Part shown: positions 55,530-64,000 of the stretch, piece by piece
Layout of the letters: each line of letters begins with the position of its first letter
Numbering within the stretch: the first letter of the stretch is position 1
NCBI RefSeq assembly: GCF_900174585.1
Contig: NZ_FWPT01000003.1
Span: 186,001 to 250,000 of the forward strand
Reading direction: 5' to 3'
Source: Parendozoicomonas haliclonae
GTDB lineage: Bacteria; Pseudomonadota; Gammaproteobacteria; Pseudomonadales; Endozoicomonadaceae
Length of the DNA stretch: 64,000 nt
The notes under the pieces: generated by a model
What the model was told of the DNA's origin: nothing
What the model saw: only the letters and a program-made list of their open reading frames with translations
Database searches by the model: none
Translations under genes and position numbers: made by a program

Positions 55530-56531
55530 TTACCTGGAGAAATATTTTTCGCGAAGCGTCGCAGCATCCGGGCGTTTTGAGGGATGATAGGCAAGGGCCT
55601 GGTACATAACCTCGGCATGGCCATCCGGAATCGCCCGCCCGGTTTTAGCCTGTTTGAGACGAGCGGTTACACAGTCCCGCAATGCGGCCGGATTCTGATA
55701 GAGGTGTCCAAAAAAGCCGAAATCCTTACCGATAAATTTTCCCAAATGCAGGGGCTCGCCGGTATAAACATCCAGCAAGATACAACCAAACGAAAATATA
55801 TCGAACTTACGACTCACAGACCCTGTCGGCCCTCCTCCCATCAGCGTCTGGATAAACCCATACTGAGGTAACCGAGCCGCCCGGTCATGGGATTCCGGCG
55901 GCGTAAACCCGGGAGTCCCGCCACTTGATTGAACCGCCAGCTGTAACCAACCCAACTTAACCGCCAGACCAAAATCCGCAATTTTAGCAACGCCACCACT
56001 GATAAGAATATTCTCCGGCTTGACATCACAATGGACGATGCGGTTTTGATGCAGGTAAGCCAGCCCCATCAGAATCTGGCGGCAATAATCAGGGAAAGTC
56101 ACCTCGTTTAGAACTTCACGCCCCAGACAGAAAGAGAGTGGGCACTCCCATTTTGCAGTGATTTCCATTAACGCAAACAGATCCGTGTTCATACACTCCA
56201 TCACTACACCCTGGCATTTATCCTCCTGATCACAAACTTCAATAACCTGAACAATATTGGGATGAGAGAGCTTCTGAACCATCCTGGCCTGACAGAGTTC
56301 ATTCTTGCGATTAGCTCTGGAAGCCGAGTCAGTAAATACTTTAAAGACCCGCTCGCTTCGTTTGCAGCGCCGGCCAAAAGAATACTTATGAACCACACCA
56401 AATTCGCCCTCACCGACCTGTTTCTTGTAGACCCAGTTGGTCAGACTACTTGGCAATAGGTTTTTGAGGGTTTTACGTCCCTTATAGTGTTTGGTTACTG
56501 ACATCCCTGAAGTCTCCGAACCGCTGTTCAT
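55530..56531 (-). CDS. Eukaryotic-like serine/threonine protein kinase
   Basis: The 333-aa protein is a complete kinase domain: glycine loop VGEGEFGVVHK, VFKVF (ATP Lys), HPNIVQVIEV, IVHCDVKPENILI (HRD replaced by HCD, catalytic Asp kept), KIADFGLAVKLG, GTPGFTPPE (APE replaced by PPE) and DIFSFGCILLDVYTGEPLH. There is no transmembrane span, PASTA or sensor domain, unlike PknB types. Cys follows His in the catalytic loop, so it is a non-RD kinase. It could be a T3SS effector or an internal regulator; no signal decides this. It lies between the mevalonate operon and map. Confidence 0.88.
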   Translation of the reverse strand: MNSGSETSGMSVTKHYKGRKTLKNLLPSSLTNWVYKKQVGEGEFGVVHKYSFGRRCKRSERVFKVFTDSASRANRKNELCQARMVQKLSHPNIVQVIEVCDQEDKCQGVVMECMNTDLFALMEITAKWECPLSFCLGREVLNEVTFPDYCRQILMGLAYLHQNRIVHCDVKPENILISGGVAKIADFGLAVKLGWLQLAVQSSGGTPGFTPPESHDRAARLPQYGFIQTLMGGGPTGSVSRKFDIFSFGCILLDVYTGEPLHLGKFIGKDFGFFGHLYQNPAALRDCVTARLKQAKTGRAIPDGHAEVMYQALAYHPSKRPDAATLREKYFSR

Positions 56532-56725
56532 CGCGTAACTAATGACAACAGAGAGTGATCAGAGTTTACTTTTTGTAGCGCTTTGAAAGGGCGATGCCCC
56601 CTGTCGTCATCCCAACAAACTGTCCTGTCAGCAGAGGTAACAGAGAAATCAGGTGTTAACTCCGCCCCCCGTGGTTTGCTAGAATCCACGCAATACCAAG
56701 TTTTTGCGGGATCTCAACAGCCTAC

Positions 56726-57523
56726 ATGTCTGTCATCATCAAAACTCCGGAACAGATTGAAAAAATGCGTATCGCTGGCCGTCTGGCCGGTGAGGTGCTT
56801 ACCATGATCACGCCTTATGTTAAGGAAGGCGTCAGCACCGGTGAGCTGGACCGGATCTGTCACGATTATATTGTTAACACCCAGAAGGCCATCCCGGCTC
56901 CACTGAACTACGGTGCTGCACCAGGTCGTCCGGGCTTCCCGAAATCTATCTGTACATCCCTGAACGATGTCGTATGCCACGGCATCCCTTCTGAAAAGAA
57001 GAAGCTGAAAAAAGGCGACATGCTCAATATTGATATCACCGTCATCAAAGATGGCTACCACGGTGATACCAGCATGATGTTTATTATCGGTGAGCCGCTG
57101 GAGTTCGCTCAGCGTCTGGTCGACGTGACCCGTGAGTGCATGTACAAGGGTATCGAACTGGTTCGCCCTGGTGCCCGCCTGGGTGATATTGGTGCGGCCA
57201 TTGCCGAGCACGCCCACAAAAACCACTACTCCGTCGTTGAAGACTACTGCGGCCACGGTATTGGTGAAGGCTTCCATGAAGAACCACAGGTGATGCATAA
57301 CGCCATGGCCGGAACCGGTGTTGAGCTGCAGGAAGGCATGATCTTCACTATCGAGCCGATGATTAACGCCGGCCGTAAAGAGACCAAGCTAAAAGGCGAT
57401 GGCTGGACAGCAATCACCCGTGACCGTCGTCCATCGGCCCAGTGGGAACACACCATTCTGGTGACCAGCGATGGTTATGAGATCCTGACCCTGCGCGAAG
57501 GCGAGACTTCTCCGCTTAAGTAA
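56726..57523 (+). CDS. map: Methionine aminopeptidase, type I
   Basis: The 265-aa enzyme removes initiator Met from nascent proteins. The dimetal site is visible: NIDITVIKDGYHGDTSMMF (two Asp), YCGHGIGEGFHEEPQV (His), IFTIEPMI (Glu) and QWEHTILVT (Glu). In relatives map is divergent from rpsB across a short gap; here more than 8 kb separates them. Confidence 0.97.
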   Translation: MSVIIKTPEQIEKMRIAGRLAGEVLTMITPYVKEGVSTGELDRICHDYIVNTQKAIPAPLNYGAAPGRPGFPKSICTSLNDVVCHGIPSEKKKLKKGDMLNIDITVIKDGYHGDTSMMFIIGEPLEFAQRLVDVTRECMYKGIELVRPGARLGDIGAAIAEHAHKNHYSVVEDYCGHGIGEGFHEEPQVMHNAMAGTGVELQEGMIFTIEPMINAGRKETKLKGDGWTAITRDRRPSAQWEHTILVTSDGYEILTLREGETSPLK

Positions 57524-57529
57524 TGATTC

Positions 57530-57557
57530 AAGGCCGACTTTTTAGTCGGCCTTTTTT
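57530..57557 (+). terminator. Terminator between map and glnD
   Basis: AAGGCCGACT-TTTT-AGTCGGCCTT followed by T-run. A perfect 10-bp stem 7 nt past the map stop; glnD starts 20 nt later, so it must have its own promoter or depend on read-through. Confidence 0.87.
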
Positions 57558-57577
57558 ATACCAGAAGAAAAACAACC

Positions 57578-60274
57578 ATGACTGCTGTTCTCTCCGCCGA
57601 CCAGAAAAAAAGCCTGTTTGATCGCAGCCAGTTCCGTGCTGAACTGACGGTCACCCCTCAGCCCAGCCAGGCTTATCGTAAGTGCCTGGAACAGGCCAAT
57701 ACCCTGATGAACGCCTGGTTTAACGAAGGCGAAGAGATTCAGAAGCTGGTCACTGGTCGTGCCTGGCTCATTGATCAGGTGCTGATATTGGCCTGGGAAC
57801 ATCTGGCGGGAAAAGACGCAGCGGATATCGCGCTGGTCGCGGTGGGCGGTTATGGTCGCGGGGAACTGCATCCGCAGTCAGATATCGACATTCTTATTCT
57901 GCTGAAGAACGAAGATGCCGAACCCCACCGGGACACGATTGAACAGTTCCTGACCTTATTGTGGGATATCAATCTCAAGGTCGGCTCCAGTGTTCGCTCG
58001 GTGAAAGAGTGCGCCAAGCAAGGCCGGGATGATCTGACCATTATCACCAATATGATTGAGTCACGCCTGCTGTCTGGTAAATCCGAGCTGTTTGATGCCA
58101 TGCATGAGGCCATCAGTCCGGCCCGCATGTGGAACAGCTCAGACTACCTGCAGGCCAAATACAATGAGCAGCGTGCCCGCCATCAGAAATTCAACCAGAC
58201 CATGTACAACCTCGAGCCGAACCTGAAGAGTTCCCCCGGTGGCCTGCGGGATCTGCATATGATTGGCTGGGTCGCACGTCGACACTTTGGTACCAACGAT
58301 CCGCGGGAACTGGTCAATATCGGTTTTCTGATTGAGCGGGAGTATCAGGTGCTGGTGCGGGCACGGGACTTTCTCTGGCAGGTTCGCTGGGCATTGCACC
58401 GTCTGGCCAAACGTCCCGAAGACCGGCTGCTATTCGATCATCAGCGCACTCTGGCCAAAGAGTTTGGCTATGAAGATATTGAAGGTGGTGCACTGGCCGT
58501 CGAGCAATTTATGCAGAAGTATTTCCGGGCGGTTATGAGCCTGGGCGTGCTAAACGATCTACTACTGCAACACTTTGATGTCACCATTCTGGATAACGGC
58601 ACCCAGCACACGCCTGTGATGCTGAATGAGCGTTTTCAGGTGCGTAATGAATATTTGGACGCCATAGACCCCAAGATTTTCTTCAACCACCCTCCGGCCA
58701 TTATGGAAGCCTTTGTGCTGATGTCCGGTAATCCGTTTATTGAAGGGATGACGGCGGAAACCATTCGCGCCCTGCGCGATGCCCGCCATCTGATTGATGA
58801 TGACTTCCGCAAGAACCCGGAAGTACACAAGCTGTTTCTTGATCTGATGCGTGCCCCTTACGCGCTGACAGCCAGCCTGCGTCGTATGACCCGTTATGGC
58901 ATTCTGGGGCGCTACCTGCCGGAGTTTGGTCATATTATCGGCCAGATGCAGCACGACCTGTTCCATAACTACACGGTCGATGCCCACACGTTGCTGCTGA
59001 TCAAATACCTTCGCCGCTTTAACTACAAGGAAAGCCAGGAACAGTTCCCGGTGGCCTGCAGTGCCAAGAAGCGCCTGCCAAAGCCTGAACTGCTCTATAT
59101 TGCCGGTCTCTACCATGATATTGGCAAGGGTCGAGGTGGAGACCATTCGGTTTTGGGGGCAGAAGATGCCCAGAAGTTCGCCCTGCTCCACGGCCTGCCG
59201 GCTGCCGACCGCTCCTTGATTGAGTGGCTGGTACGACACCATCTGGTGATGTCGGTCACCGCGCAGCGTCAGGATCTTTCCGATCCGGAAACCATTAACA
59301 ACTTTGCCCGCTTTGTGGGCGACTCTCGTCGTCTGGATTATCTGTATTGTCTGACCGTTGCTGACATCAATGCCACCAACCCGACTCTGTGGAATGGCTG
59401 GCGTGCCTCACTGCTTCGGGAACTGTTCCATGAAACCCGCCGGGCCCTGCATCGCGGCCTTGAAAACCCGATCGATAAGGCTGAGCGCATTCATGACACT
59501 CAGGAACAGGCACGGGAGATGCTGGAACTGAACCAGGTGGATACTTCGGCGGTTAATACTTTCTGGGATGGCCTCGGAGATGATTACTTCCTGCGCCACA
59601 ATGCGCCGGAAGTGGCCTGGCAGACCCAGGGCATTCTCGATAATGCCAATCAAACACCGCTGGTGCTGGTACGGGAATCCACCGAGCGTCGCTATGAAGG
59701 CGGTACGGCCGTCTTTATCTATACACCAGACGTTCCCAACCTGTTCGCTGCCTGTACCACGGCACTGGGCGAGCTGAACCTGACGATCCACGATGCCCGC
59801 ATCATCACTTCCACCAGCGGCTTTGCTTTGGATACCTTTATCGTTCTGGATGCTGCCACAGGTGAGCCCCTGGGCGATGACCCGAACCGTATTGAACGCA
59901 TCCAGAGTCATATCATCCAACGCCTGAATAGCGCAGAGCTGCCTCGACTGGATCCGGCCAACTACCATGTTCCGCGCCAACTGAAGCACTTTACCCGGCC
60001 GCCACGTATTGCCATCAGCAATGATCCGGTTAATCGCCGCACCGTTGTTGAGGTTAAGGCCACCGACCGTCCTGGCCTGCTGGCCAACCTGGGACAGGTA
60101 TTTATGGAGCAGAAGGTGCTGATCCACAATGCCAAAATTTCCACGCTCGGGGAAAAGGTTGAAGACGTGTTCTTTATCACCGACCGGGATAACAATCCGA
60201 TCAGTGCCTCAGAAAAGGTTCAGCAGCTCCACAAAGCCCTGACCAATCGGCTGAATTCGCTGATAGCGGATTAA
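57578..60274 (+). CDS. glnD: Bifunctional uridylyltransferase/uridylyl-removing enzyme
   Basis: The 898-aa nitrogen sensor modifies PII proteins. It has a nucleotidyltransferase domain (VAVGGYGRGELHPQSDIDIL), a PII-uridylyltransferase region (SSPGGLRDLHMIGW), an HD hydrolase domain (YIAGLYHDIGKGRGGDHSVL, VRHHLVMSVTAQRQD), and two C-terminal ACT domains for glutamine sensing (FIYTPDVPNLFAACTTALGE; VVEVKATDRPGLLANLGQVF). Length matches E. coli GlnD (890). Confidence 0.97.
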   Translation: MTAVLSADQKKSLFDRSQFRAELTVTPQPSQAYRKCLEQANTLMNAWFNEGEEIQKLVTGRAWLIDQVLILAWEHLAGKDAADIALVAVGGYGRGELHPQSDIDILILLKNEDAEPHRDTIEQFLTLLWDINLKVGSSVRSVKECAKQGRDDLTIITNMIESRLLSGKSELFDAMHEAISPARMWNSSDYLQAKYNEQRARHQKFNQTMYNLEPNLKSSPGGLRDLHMIGWVARRHFGTNDPRELVNIGFLIEREYQVLVRARDFLWQVRWALHRLAKRPEDRLLFDHQRTLAKEFGYEDIEGGALAVEQFMQKYFRAVMSLGVLNDLLLQHFDVTILDNGTQHTPVMLNERFQVRNEYLDAIDPKIFFNHPPAIMEAFVLMSGNPFIEGMTAETIRALRDARHLIDDDFRKNPEVHKLFLDLMRAPYALTASLRRMTRYGILGRYLPEFGHIIGQMQHDLFHNYTVDAHTLLLIKYLRRFNYKESQEQFPVACSAKKRLPKPELLYIAGLYHDIGKGRGGDHSVLGAEDAQKFALLHGLPAADRSLIEWLVRHHLVMSVTAQRQDLSDPETINNFARFVGDSRRLDYLYCLTVADINATNPTLWNGWRASLLRELFHETRRALHRGLENPIDKAERIHDTQEQAREMLELNQVDTSAVNTFWDGLGDDYFLRHNAPEVAWQTQGILDNANQTPLVLVRESTERRYEGGTAVFIYTPDVPNLFAACTTALGELNLTIHDARIITSTSGFALDTFIVLDAATGEPLGDDPNRIERIQSHIIQRLNSAELPRLDPANYHVPRQLKHFTRPPRIAISNDPVNRRTVVEVKATDRPGLLANLGQVFMEQKVLIHNAKISTLGEKVEDVFFITDRDNNPISASEKVQQLHKALTNRLNSLIAD

Positions 60275-60292
60275 GAAGGTTCTGGCACACTC

Positions 60293-61351
60293 ATGGTTCA
60301 GGATTCGTTAAAATCGCCACATCCAAGCCGGGCCCCCATGGCTGAGCAGCTGACCTCAGACACCACTGGCTGGACCCGACTCAGCCACCGGTATGATGCT
60401 GTACGCCTTCAATATACCGGCGAGCTCAGCGTAGATTATGAGGAACTGTACCGTATTAATGATCATACCTTGCTGCGTATGATCTATTCAGAAGATGCAC
60501 TGAGCGAGGATTACCGGCCAGCACAACACAAGGCGACCACCCTGTCTGGCTATCTGACCTTTGTGTATAAGCTCGCCGGAAACAATACCCTGCATCTGCC
60601 TGACAAGCGGAACATCACTATGAAGCCGGGCACACTGTTTATTGCTTATACCGAGAATCAACAGCAGATTTATGACTCCACGCCGCCTGGCAATGTTTAC
60701 GGCATGGTCATGCTGATGATTCAACCTCAAGGGCTGGAGAGTCCACCGCTGACACTCCCCCGCGAAGACTGGCCTGAGGCTCTACTGCGCTTGCAGGACA
60801 GAATAACAGTCGATCCGAAAGACGCTTTTGAAGTGATGGACTTTAATGAATCAATACACATTTGCCTGCGGGCTCTGGTAGACAGTCCTTACCAGGGCGC
60901 GTTGCAGAAGGCTTATCTACAGGCGAAAATTAGTGAATTGATTTGCCTGACTCTCGACAACATGCAACAGAGAGACCGGCAGCAAGAACAGTCCACTCTA
61001 ACGCCTTACGAGCAACAGCAGCTAACAACCCTCAGGCATCAGTTGCAACACAACCTGGCAACACCGCCAACGCTGACCGAGCTGGCTCGCCAGAGTGGGA
61101 TGAGTGAAAGCAAGCTCAAGCGTGTGTTCAAAAACACCTATGGCATGACGGTTGGTGAACTCATTCAAAAACTGCGCATGGAACGGGCTTTGAACTTATT
61201 GCGCAGCACATCAACACCGATCAGTACCATTGCTGAACAACTGGGCTACGGACACAGCAGTAACTTTATTACCGCCTTCAAACGCCTATTCGGCATGCCA
61301 CCGAAAACCTACCAGAAACAATTCTCCCGCCTTCTGCCCGATACAGAATAA
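60293..61351 (+). CDS. AraC-family transcriptional regulator, PchR-like
   Basis: The 352-aa protein has a cupin-like N-terminal domain (about 50-160; SGYLTFVYKLAGNNTLHLPD, MKPGTLFIAYTENQQQI) and a C-terminal AraC HTH pair (about 250-345; LTELARQSGMSESKLKRVFK, ISTIAEQLGYGHSSNFITAF). It resembles PchR-type regulators that often respond to siderophores, but no iron genes are near. It is 18 nt after glnD and 125 nt before the serine hydrolase, which it may control. Confidence 0.85.
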   Translation: MVQDSLKSPHPSRAPMAEQLTSDTTGWTRLSHRYDAVRLQYTGELSVDYEELYRINDHTLLRMIYSEDALSEDYRPAQHKATTLSGYLTFVYKLAGNNTLHLPDKRNITMKPGTLFIAYTENQQQIYDSTPPGNVYGMVMLMIQPQGLESPPLTLPREDWPEALLRLQDRITVDPKDAFEVMDFNESIHICLRALVDSPYQGALQKAYLQAKISELICLTLDNMQQRDRQQEQSTLTPYEQQQLTTLRHQLQHNLATPPTLTELARQSGMSESKLKRVFKNTYGMTVGELIQKLRMERALNLLRSTSTPISTIAEQLGYGHSSNFITAFKRLFGMPPKTYQKQFSRLLPDTE

Positions 61352-61476
61352 CGTTTGGCAAAACTTTCTGAGCGGATAGCAAAACTTCATCAACACGATC
61401 AGTGATAGCTTGTACTTCATCGGGGGAGTCATCTTTTGACGGCTCAGAAAAAACATAATAATGGAACCCTCCTCCC

Positions 61477-62694
61477 ATGAAGAAAAAGCTTTTAGGCATA
61501 ACCGCAGCTGTATCGGTGGCCGGCGGTGCCCTAACTCTGAATTATTGGGATAGCATCCAGCGAATGTACTTCGTTGGCACCTTGTTTACGGGTGAAGAAC
61601 AATACCAAAACTTTGCCAGGGTGAAGGAGCTCTTCCCGGTCAGCACGATGGAAGCCCCCGAGCAACCCAAAACCTTCCCGACGGGGAAAAAACTGTCGCT
61701 ACCAGAGAGCTTTCAATACGACAATCAAACCATCGATACCGCGCAGTTTCTTGAGGAGAGCGATACCGGTGCCCTGCTGATTCTGCAGGATGGCAAGATT
61801 CGTTATGAGGATTACTCTCTGAGCGGTGGGAAGAATGTTCAGTGGTTATCCATGTCCGTTGCCAAAAGCGTAACCTCTCTGGCTCTGGGCATTGCTATCG
61901 ATGAGGGTCATATTAAAAGTATCGAGCAACCGGTGACTGAGTACCTGCCACTTTTGAAAGGTTCTGCATACGACGGTGTTCGCATCAAGGATATTCTGCA
62001 GATGTCGTCCGGTGCCGCCTGGAATGAGGACTATAGCAACCCGGACTCAGAAGTCCTGAAGATGGGCAGGCTGATGGCCGCAGGCGGCTCGCTGGATGAG
62101 TTTATTGCAGAAATGAAGCCTGACCGCGAACCCGGCACATTTAACCAGTACAACTCGGCCGATACCCAGGTACTTGGTGCCCTGCTGGCCAAGACCACCG
62201 GCCAATCACTGAACGACTATGCCGCAAAGAATATCTGGCAACCTCTGGGCATGGAACACCCTGGCTACTGGATTATTGATGATCACGGTCGGGCCATGGC
62301 CTTCGGCGGCTTAAACGCCACTGCCCGGGACTATGCAAAGATTGGTGAGCTTTATCGCCACAACGGTAACTGGAATGGCCAACAGATTGTTTCCAGCCAG
62401 TGGGTCACCGACTCAACCCGCGCCGATGCCCCTCACCTGCTGCCAGGAGACAACCCGCTATCTGACTACTCGCTCGGTTATGGATACCAGTGGTGGCTGA
62501 TGGATGGCGATGAAGGGGAATATTCAGCCATCGGCGTTTATAACCAGTTTATTTACGTCAACCCCAGCCGGAACCTGACCATAGTGAAGCTTTCTGCCAA
62601 CAGTGACTACGGCACGGATGATACCGAAGCCACTGCGAAAGAACTGGCAACCATCGAACTGTTCCGGGCAATCGGTCAAAATCTTACCAAGTAA
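61477..62694 (+). CDS. Class C beta-lactamase-fold serine hydrolase
   Basis: The 405-aa protein has an N-terminal hydrophobic anchor (LLGITAAVSVAGGALTLNYW), then a beta-lactamase/esterase domain with SVAK (Ser127, Lys130) and QYNSADTQVLGALLAKTTG (Tyr225). It ends with YGYQWWLMDGDEGEYSAIG in place of the KTG strand. The pattern fits EstB or 6-aminohexanoate-dimer hydrolase-like enzymes rather than true AmpC. The substrate is unknown. Confidence 0.82.
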   Translation: MKKKLLGITAAVSVAGGALTLNYWDSIQRMYFVGTLFTGEEQYQNFARVKELFPVSTMEAPEQPKTFPTGKKLSLPESFQYDNQTIDTAQFLEESDTGALLILQDGKIRYEDYSLSGGKNVQWLSMSVAKSVTSLALGIAIDEGHIKSIEQPVTEYLPLLKGSAYDGVRIKDILQMSSGAAWNEDYSNPDSEVLKMGRLMAAGGSLDEFIAEMKPDREPGTFNQYNSADTQVLGALLAKTTGQSLNDYAAKNIWQPLGMEHPGYWIIDDHGRAMAFGGLNATARDYAKIGELYRHNGNWNGQQIVSSQWVTDSTRADAPHLLPGDNPLSDYSLGYGYQWWLMDGDEGEYSAIGVYNQFIYVNPSRNLTIVKLSANSDYGTDDTEATAKELATIELFRAIGQNLTK

Positions 62695-62715
62695 ATCAGC
62701 TACCCCTTAGACTTA

Positions 62716-62755
62716 ATGCGCAGGCTTGGAGAGTTCACAGCCTGCGCACTTTCAT
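62716..62755. terminator. Terminator between convergent serine hydrolase and BASS transporter
   Basis: ATGCGCAGGCT, a 12-nt loop, AGCCTGCGCA, then CTTTCATT. The 10-bp GC-rich stem lies just between two convergent stops (62694 and 62755), so it probably acts on both, though the T-runs are short. Confidence 0.65.
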
Positions 62756-63663
62756 TAAGCGGCCTTTAAAACCCCTTTCTGCTGATAACGCTTCAGCCCC
62801 ACCAAACCAATCGCTGCGAAAGTCTGCAGGGCTCCGTACAACAGCAGAGTGAACAGCATCATATCGCCGACCGGATCGGGCTGCCCTTCAACGGCGGGGA
62901 ACAGCAACACCTTAACCATCAAACCAAGGTTGATATTGCGCACAACCACTTCCATATCAACCGCAATAGCATCACGCTGAGAGAGCCTCAGTACGCCCCA
63001 GGACACCAGCCAGCTTGCCAATGCCATCACCAGAATAAACAGAGCCATCAAAGCGACGTTAGTCAAACCAAAGACCTTAATATCCAGACGCCCGGAACTG
63101 GCTGCGCCGACAATAATCATCAGCAGGCCGAACATGGAAATCCGCACACACCATTTGGAGAAGACTTCTGCGGTACCCGGGAAGAAACGCAAATAGAGCA
63201 TACCCAGAGACAGAGGTAACAGCAGGTTCAAAGTAATCTCTTTCATAATCCGTCCGGTCGGCATTATAAAGTCTGCCGGCATATCCGCACTGATCAGCAG
63301 CCCCAGGATAAAGGGTGTTGTGACCAGACAGGCCAGCGTGGTGATTGCGGTAATCGCCACCGAGAGAGCCACGTTCCCCTTGGCAAAGTGGGTAAAGATA
63401 TTGGATGTGGAACCGCCCGGAATAGCCGCGATCATCGCCAAACCAAACGCCACACCACCAACAAGACCAAATGCAGCAATAAAGAAGAAAGTGATCAGCG
63501 GAACCAGCACCAGCTGAATCGCCAGACCACTGGTCACCGCTTTGGGCTCCAGAAGAATCTCACGAAAGTCTTTGGGGGTTAGCGTTGCACCCATGCCGAT
63601 CATGGCGGTTACCAACTGGAAGACAGAGAACCAGTATTCATTCTGGATATAAAAAGCGCCCAT
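62755..63663 (-). CDS. Bile acid:sodium symporter (BASS) family transporter
   Basis: The 302-aa membrane protein has about nine to ten spans. The family motifs GMGATLTPKDFREI, AAIPGGSTSNIFTHFAKGNV (sodium-site region with the GGS turn) and TTLACLVTTPFIL are clear. BASS proteins import organic anions such as bile acids, pantoate or 2-keto acids with sodium; the substrate here cannot be read from sequence. The near gene is an acyl-CoA dehydrogenase (fragment) 210 bp upstream on the same strand. Confidence 0.88.
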   Translation of the reverse strand: MGAFYIQNEYWFSVFQLVTAMIGMGATLTPKDFREILLEPKAVTSGLAIQLVLVPLITFFFIAAFGLVGGVAFGLAMIAAIPGGSTSNIFTHFAKGNVALSVAITAITTLACLVTTPFILGLLISADMPADFIMPTGRIMKEITLNLLLPLSLGMLYLRFFPGTAEVFSKWCVRISMFGLLMIIVGAASSGRLDIKVFGLTNVALMALFILVMALASWLVSWGVLRLSQRDAIAVDMEVVVRNINLGLMVKVLLFPAVEGQPDPVGDMMLFTLLLYGALQTFAAIGLVGLKRYQQKGVLKAA

Positions 63664-63873
63664 ACATCACCTTATTATTGTTCTAGGCAGTGAGAATTCT
63701 GATGGATGATGATAAATCGCATAATTATCGCCACATCAGAAACAACAAGATCTCAAAGTTTTTATTCTTATGATTACAATGTCTGGGCACTCTCTGAGAA
63801 AAAGGAATTTAAGTCAAGCGCACCAGGTTCCAGCTAATCATTCACCAAAACCCGGCACAAGCGTCAGACAATA

Positions 63874-64000
63874 TCAGAACCAGCTGTTCTCCATATCCAG
63901 ACACGTCTGATCAAAACTCATCAGCACCTGAATATCCCGGTCAACCAAAGGAAGCTCCCAGACAAAGAAGTATTGCGCAGCCTGAATCTTGCCTTGATAA
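63874..64000 (-). CDS. Acyl-CoA dehydrogenase, 3' end only
   Basis: The final 41 codons of a minus-strand gene that continues past the window: IQAAQYFFVWELPLVDRDIQ, then a stop at 63874-63876 after DMENSWF. YFFxWELP followed by a Asp-x-Thr-Cys-Leu segment and a terminal Trp-Phe matches the C-terminal extension of long acyl-CoA dehydrogenases (FadE-like 'AcdA' group with the extra C-terminal domain). It adds another fatty-acid gene to this region. Confidence 0.6.
   Translation of the reverse strand, partial: YQGKIQAAQYFFVWELPLVDRDIQVLMSFDQTCLDMENSWF

Noticed and set aside
1-64000. CRISPR arrays, complete IS transposases, tRNA or rRNA genes, prophage genes
   Set aside because: None seen. No regularly spaced short repeats, no transposase or integrase motifs in any translated frame, and no rRNA or tRNA signatures. 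The 268-bp elements carry no coding sequence.

Overview
The window is chromosomal DNA of a gammaproteobacterium. It carries the conserved block rpsB-tsf-pyrH-frr-uppS-cdsA ... rseP-bamA-skp-lpxD-fabZ-lpxA-lpxB-rnhB-dnaE, the purL-mltF-tadA block, cmoA/cmoB/cmoM, sbcB and glnD. A type III secretion export module, a eukaryotic-like Ser/Thr kinase and a complete mevalonate pathway point to a host-associated marine lineage, perhaps near Endozoicomonadaceae/Hahellaceae. That placement is an inference from gene content, not a phylogeny.

Layout. 1-3100: a probable attenuator plus a small IlvM-like ACT protein, then a minus-strand group (YbjN-like, sulfurtransferase SseA, an anchored small protein, a glycine-zipper lipoprotein). 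3134-8817: purL, a shortened MltF-like transglycosylase, tadA. 8876-14162: a fatty-acid/beta-oxidation-type group (MaoC hydratase, AraC regulator, long FabG, thiolase). 14315-21645: a T3SS chaperone and sctN-O-P-Q-R-S-T-U in Ysc/Psc order. 21661-24193: an exported protein of unknown function, a FixJ-type regulator and a stand-alone degenerate receiver, in DNA rich in inverted repeats. 24204-31216: sbcB, structured repeat A, a PilZ-type protein, a probable small RNA, a lipoprotein, dnaE. 31314-39972: rnhB, the lipid A genes, skp, bamA, rseP. 40147-43003: cmoM, cmoB, cmoA and structured repeat B. 43031-48201: cdsA, uppS, frr, pyrH, tsf, rpsB. 48470-56531: a His-rich small protein, the mevalonate operon (HMGR, type 2 IPP isomerase, HMGS, two GHMP kinases, diphosphomevalonate decarboxylase) and a Ser/Thr kinase. 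56726-64000: map, glnD, an AraC regulator, a serine hydrolase, a BASS-type transporter and the 3' end of an acyl-CoA dehydrogenase.

Two points stand out. First, dxr, the first committed gene of the MEP isoprenoid pathway, is missing from both places where it normally lies in this cluster (frr-uppS as in E. coli, cdsA-rseP as in Pseudomonas), while a full mevalonate operon sits at the normally compact rpsB/map junction a few kb away. This reads as replacement of one isoprenoid pathway by another inside a single locus; UppS in the same cluster would consume the product. Second, two 268-bp elements (25740-26007 and 42736-43003) share a fold of about seven stems. Their terminal inverted repeats are perfect within each copy but differ between copies, and internal stems carry paired compensatory changes. 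They are either TA-flanked non-autonomous mobile elements or a structured RNA family.

Other items of interest are a Met-rich leader with an attenuator before the ACT gene, an internal translation start in sctQ that would yield a separate C-terminal SctQ, and loss of the substrate-binding domain from MltF.
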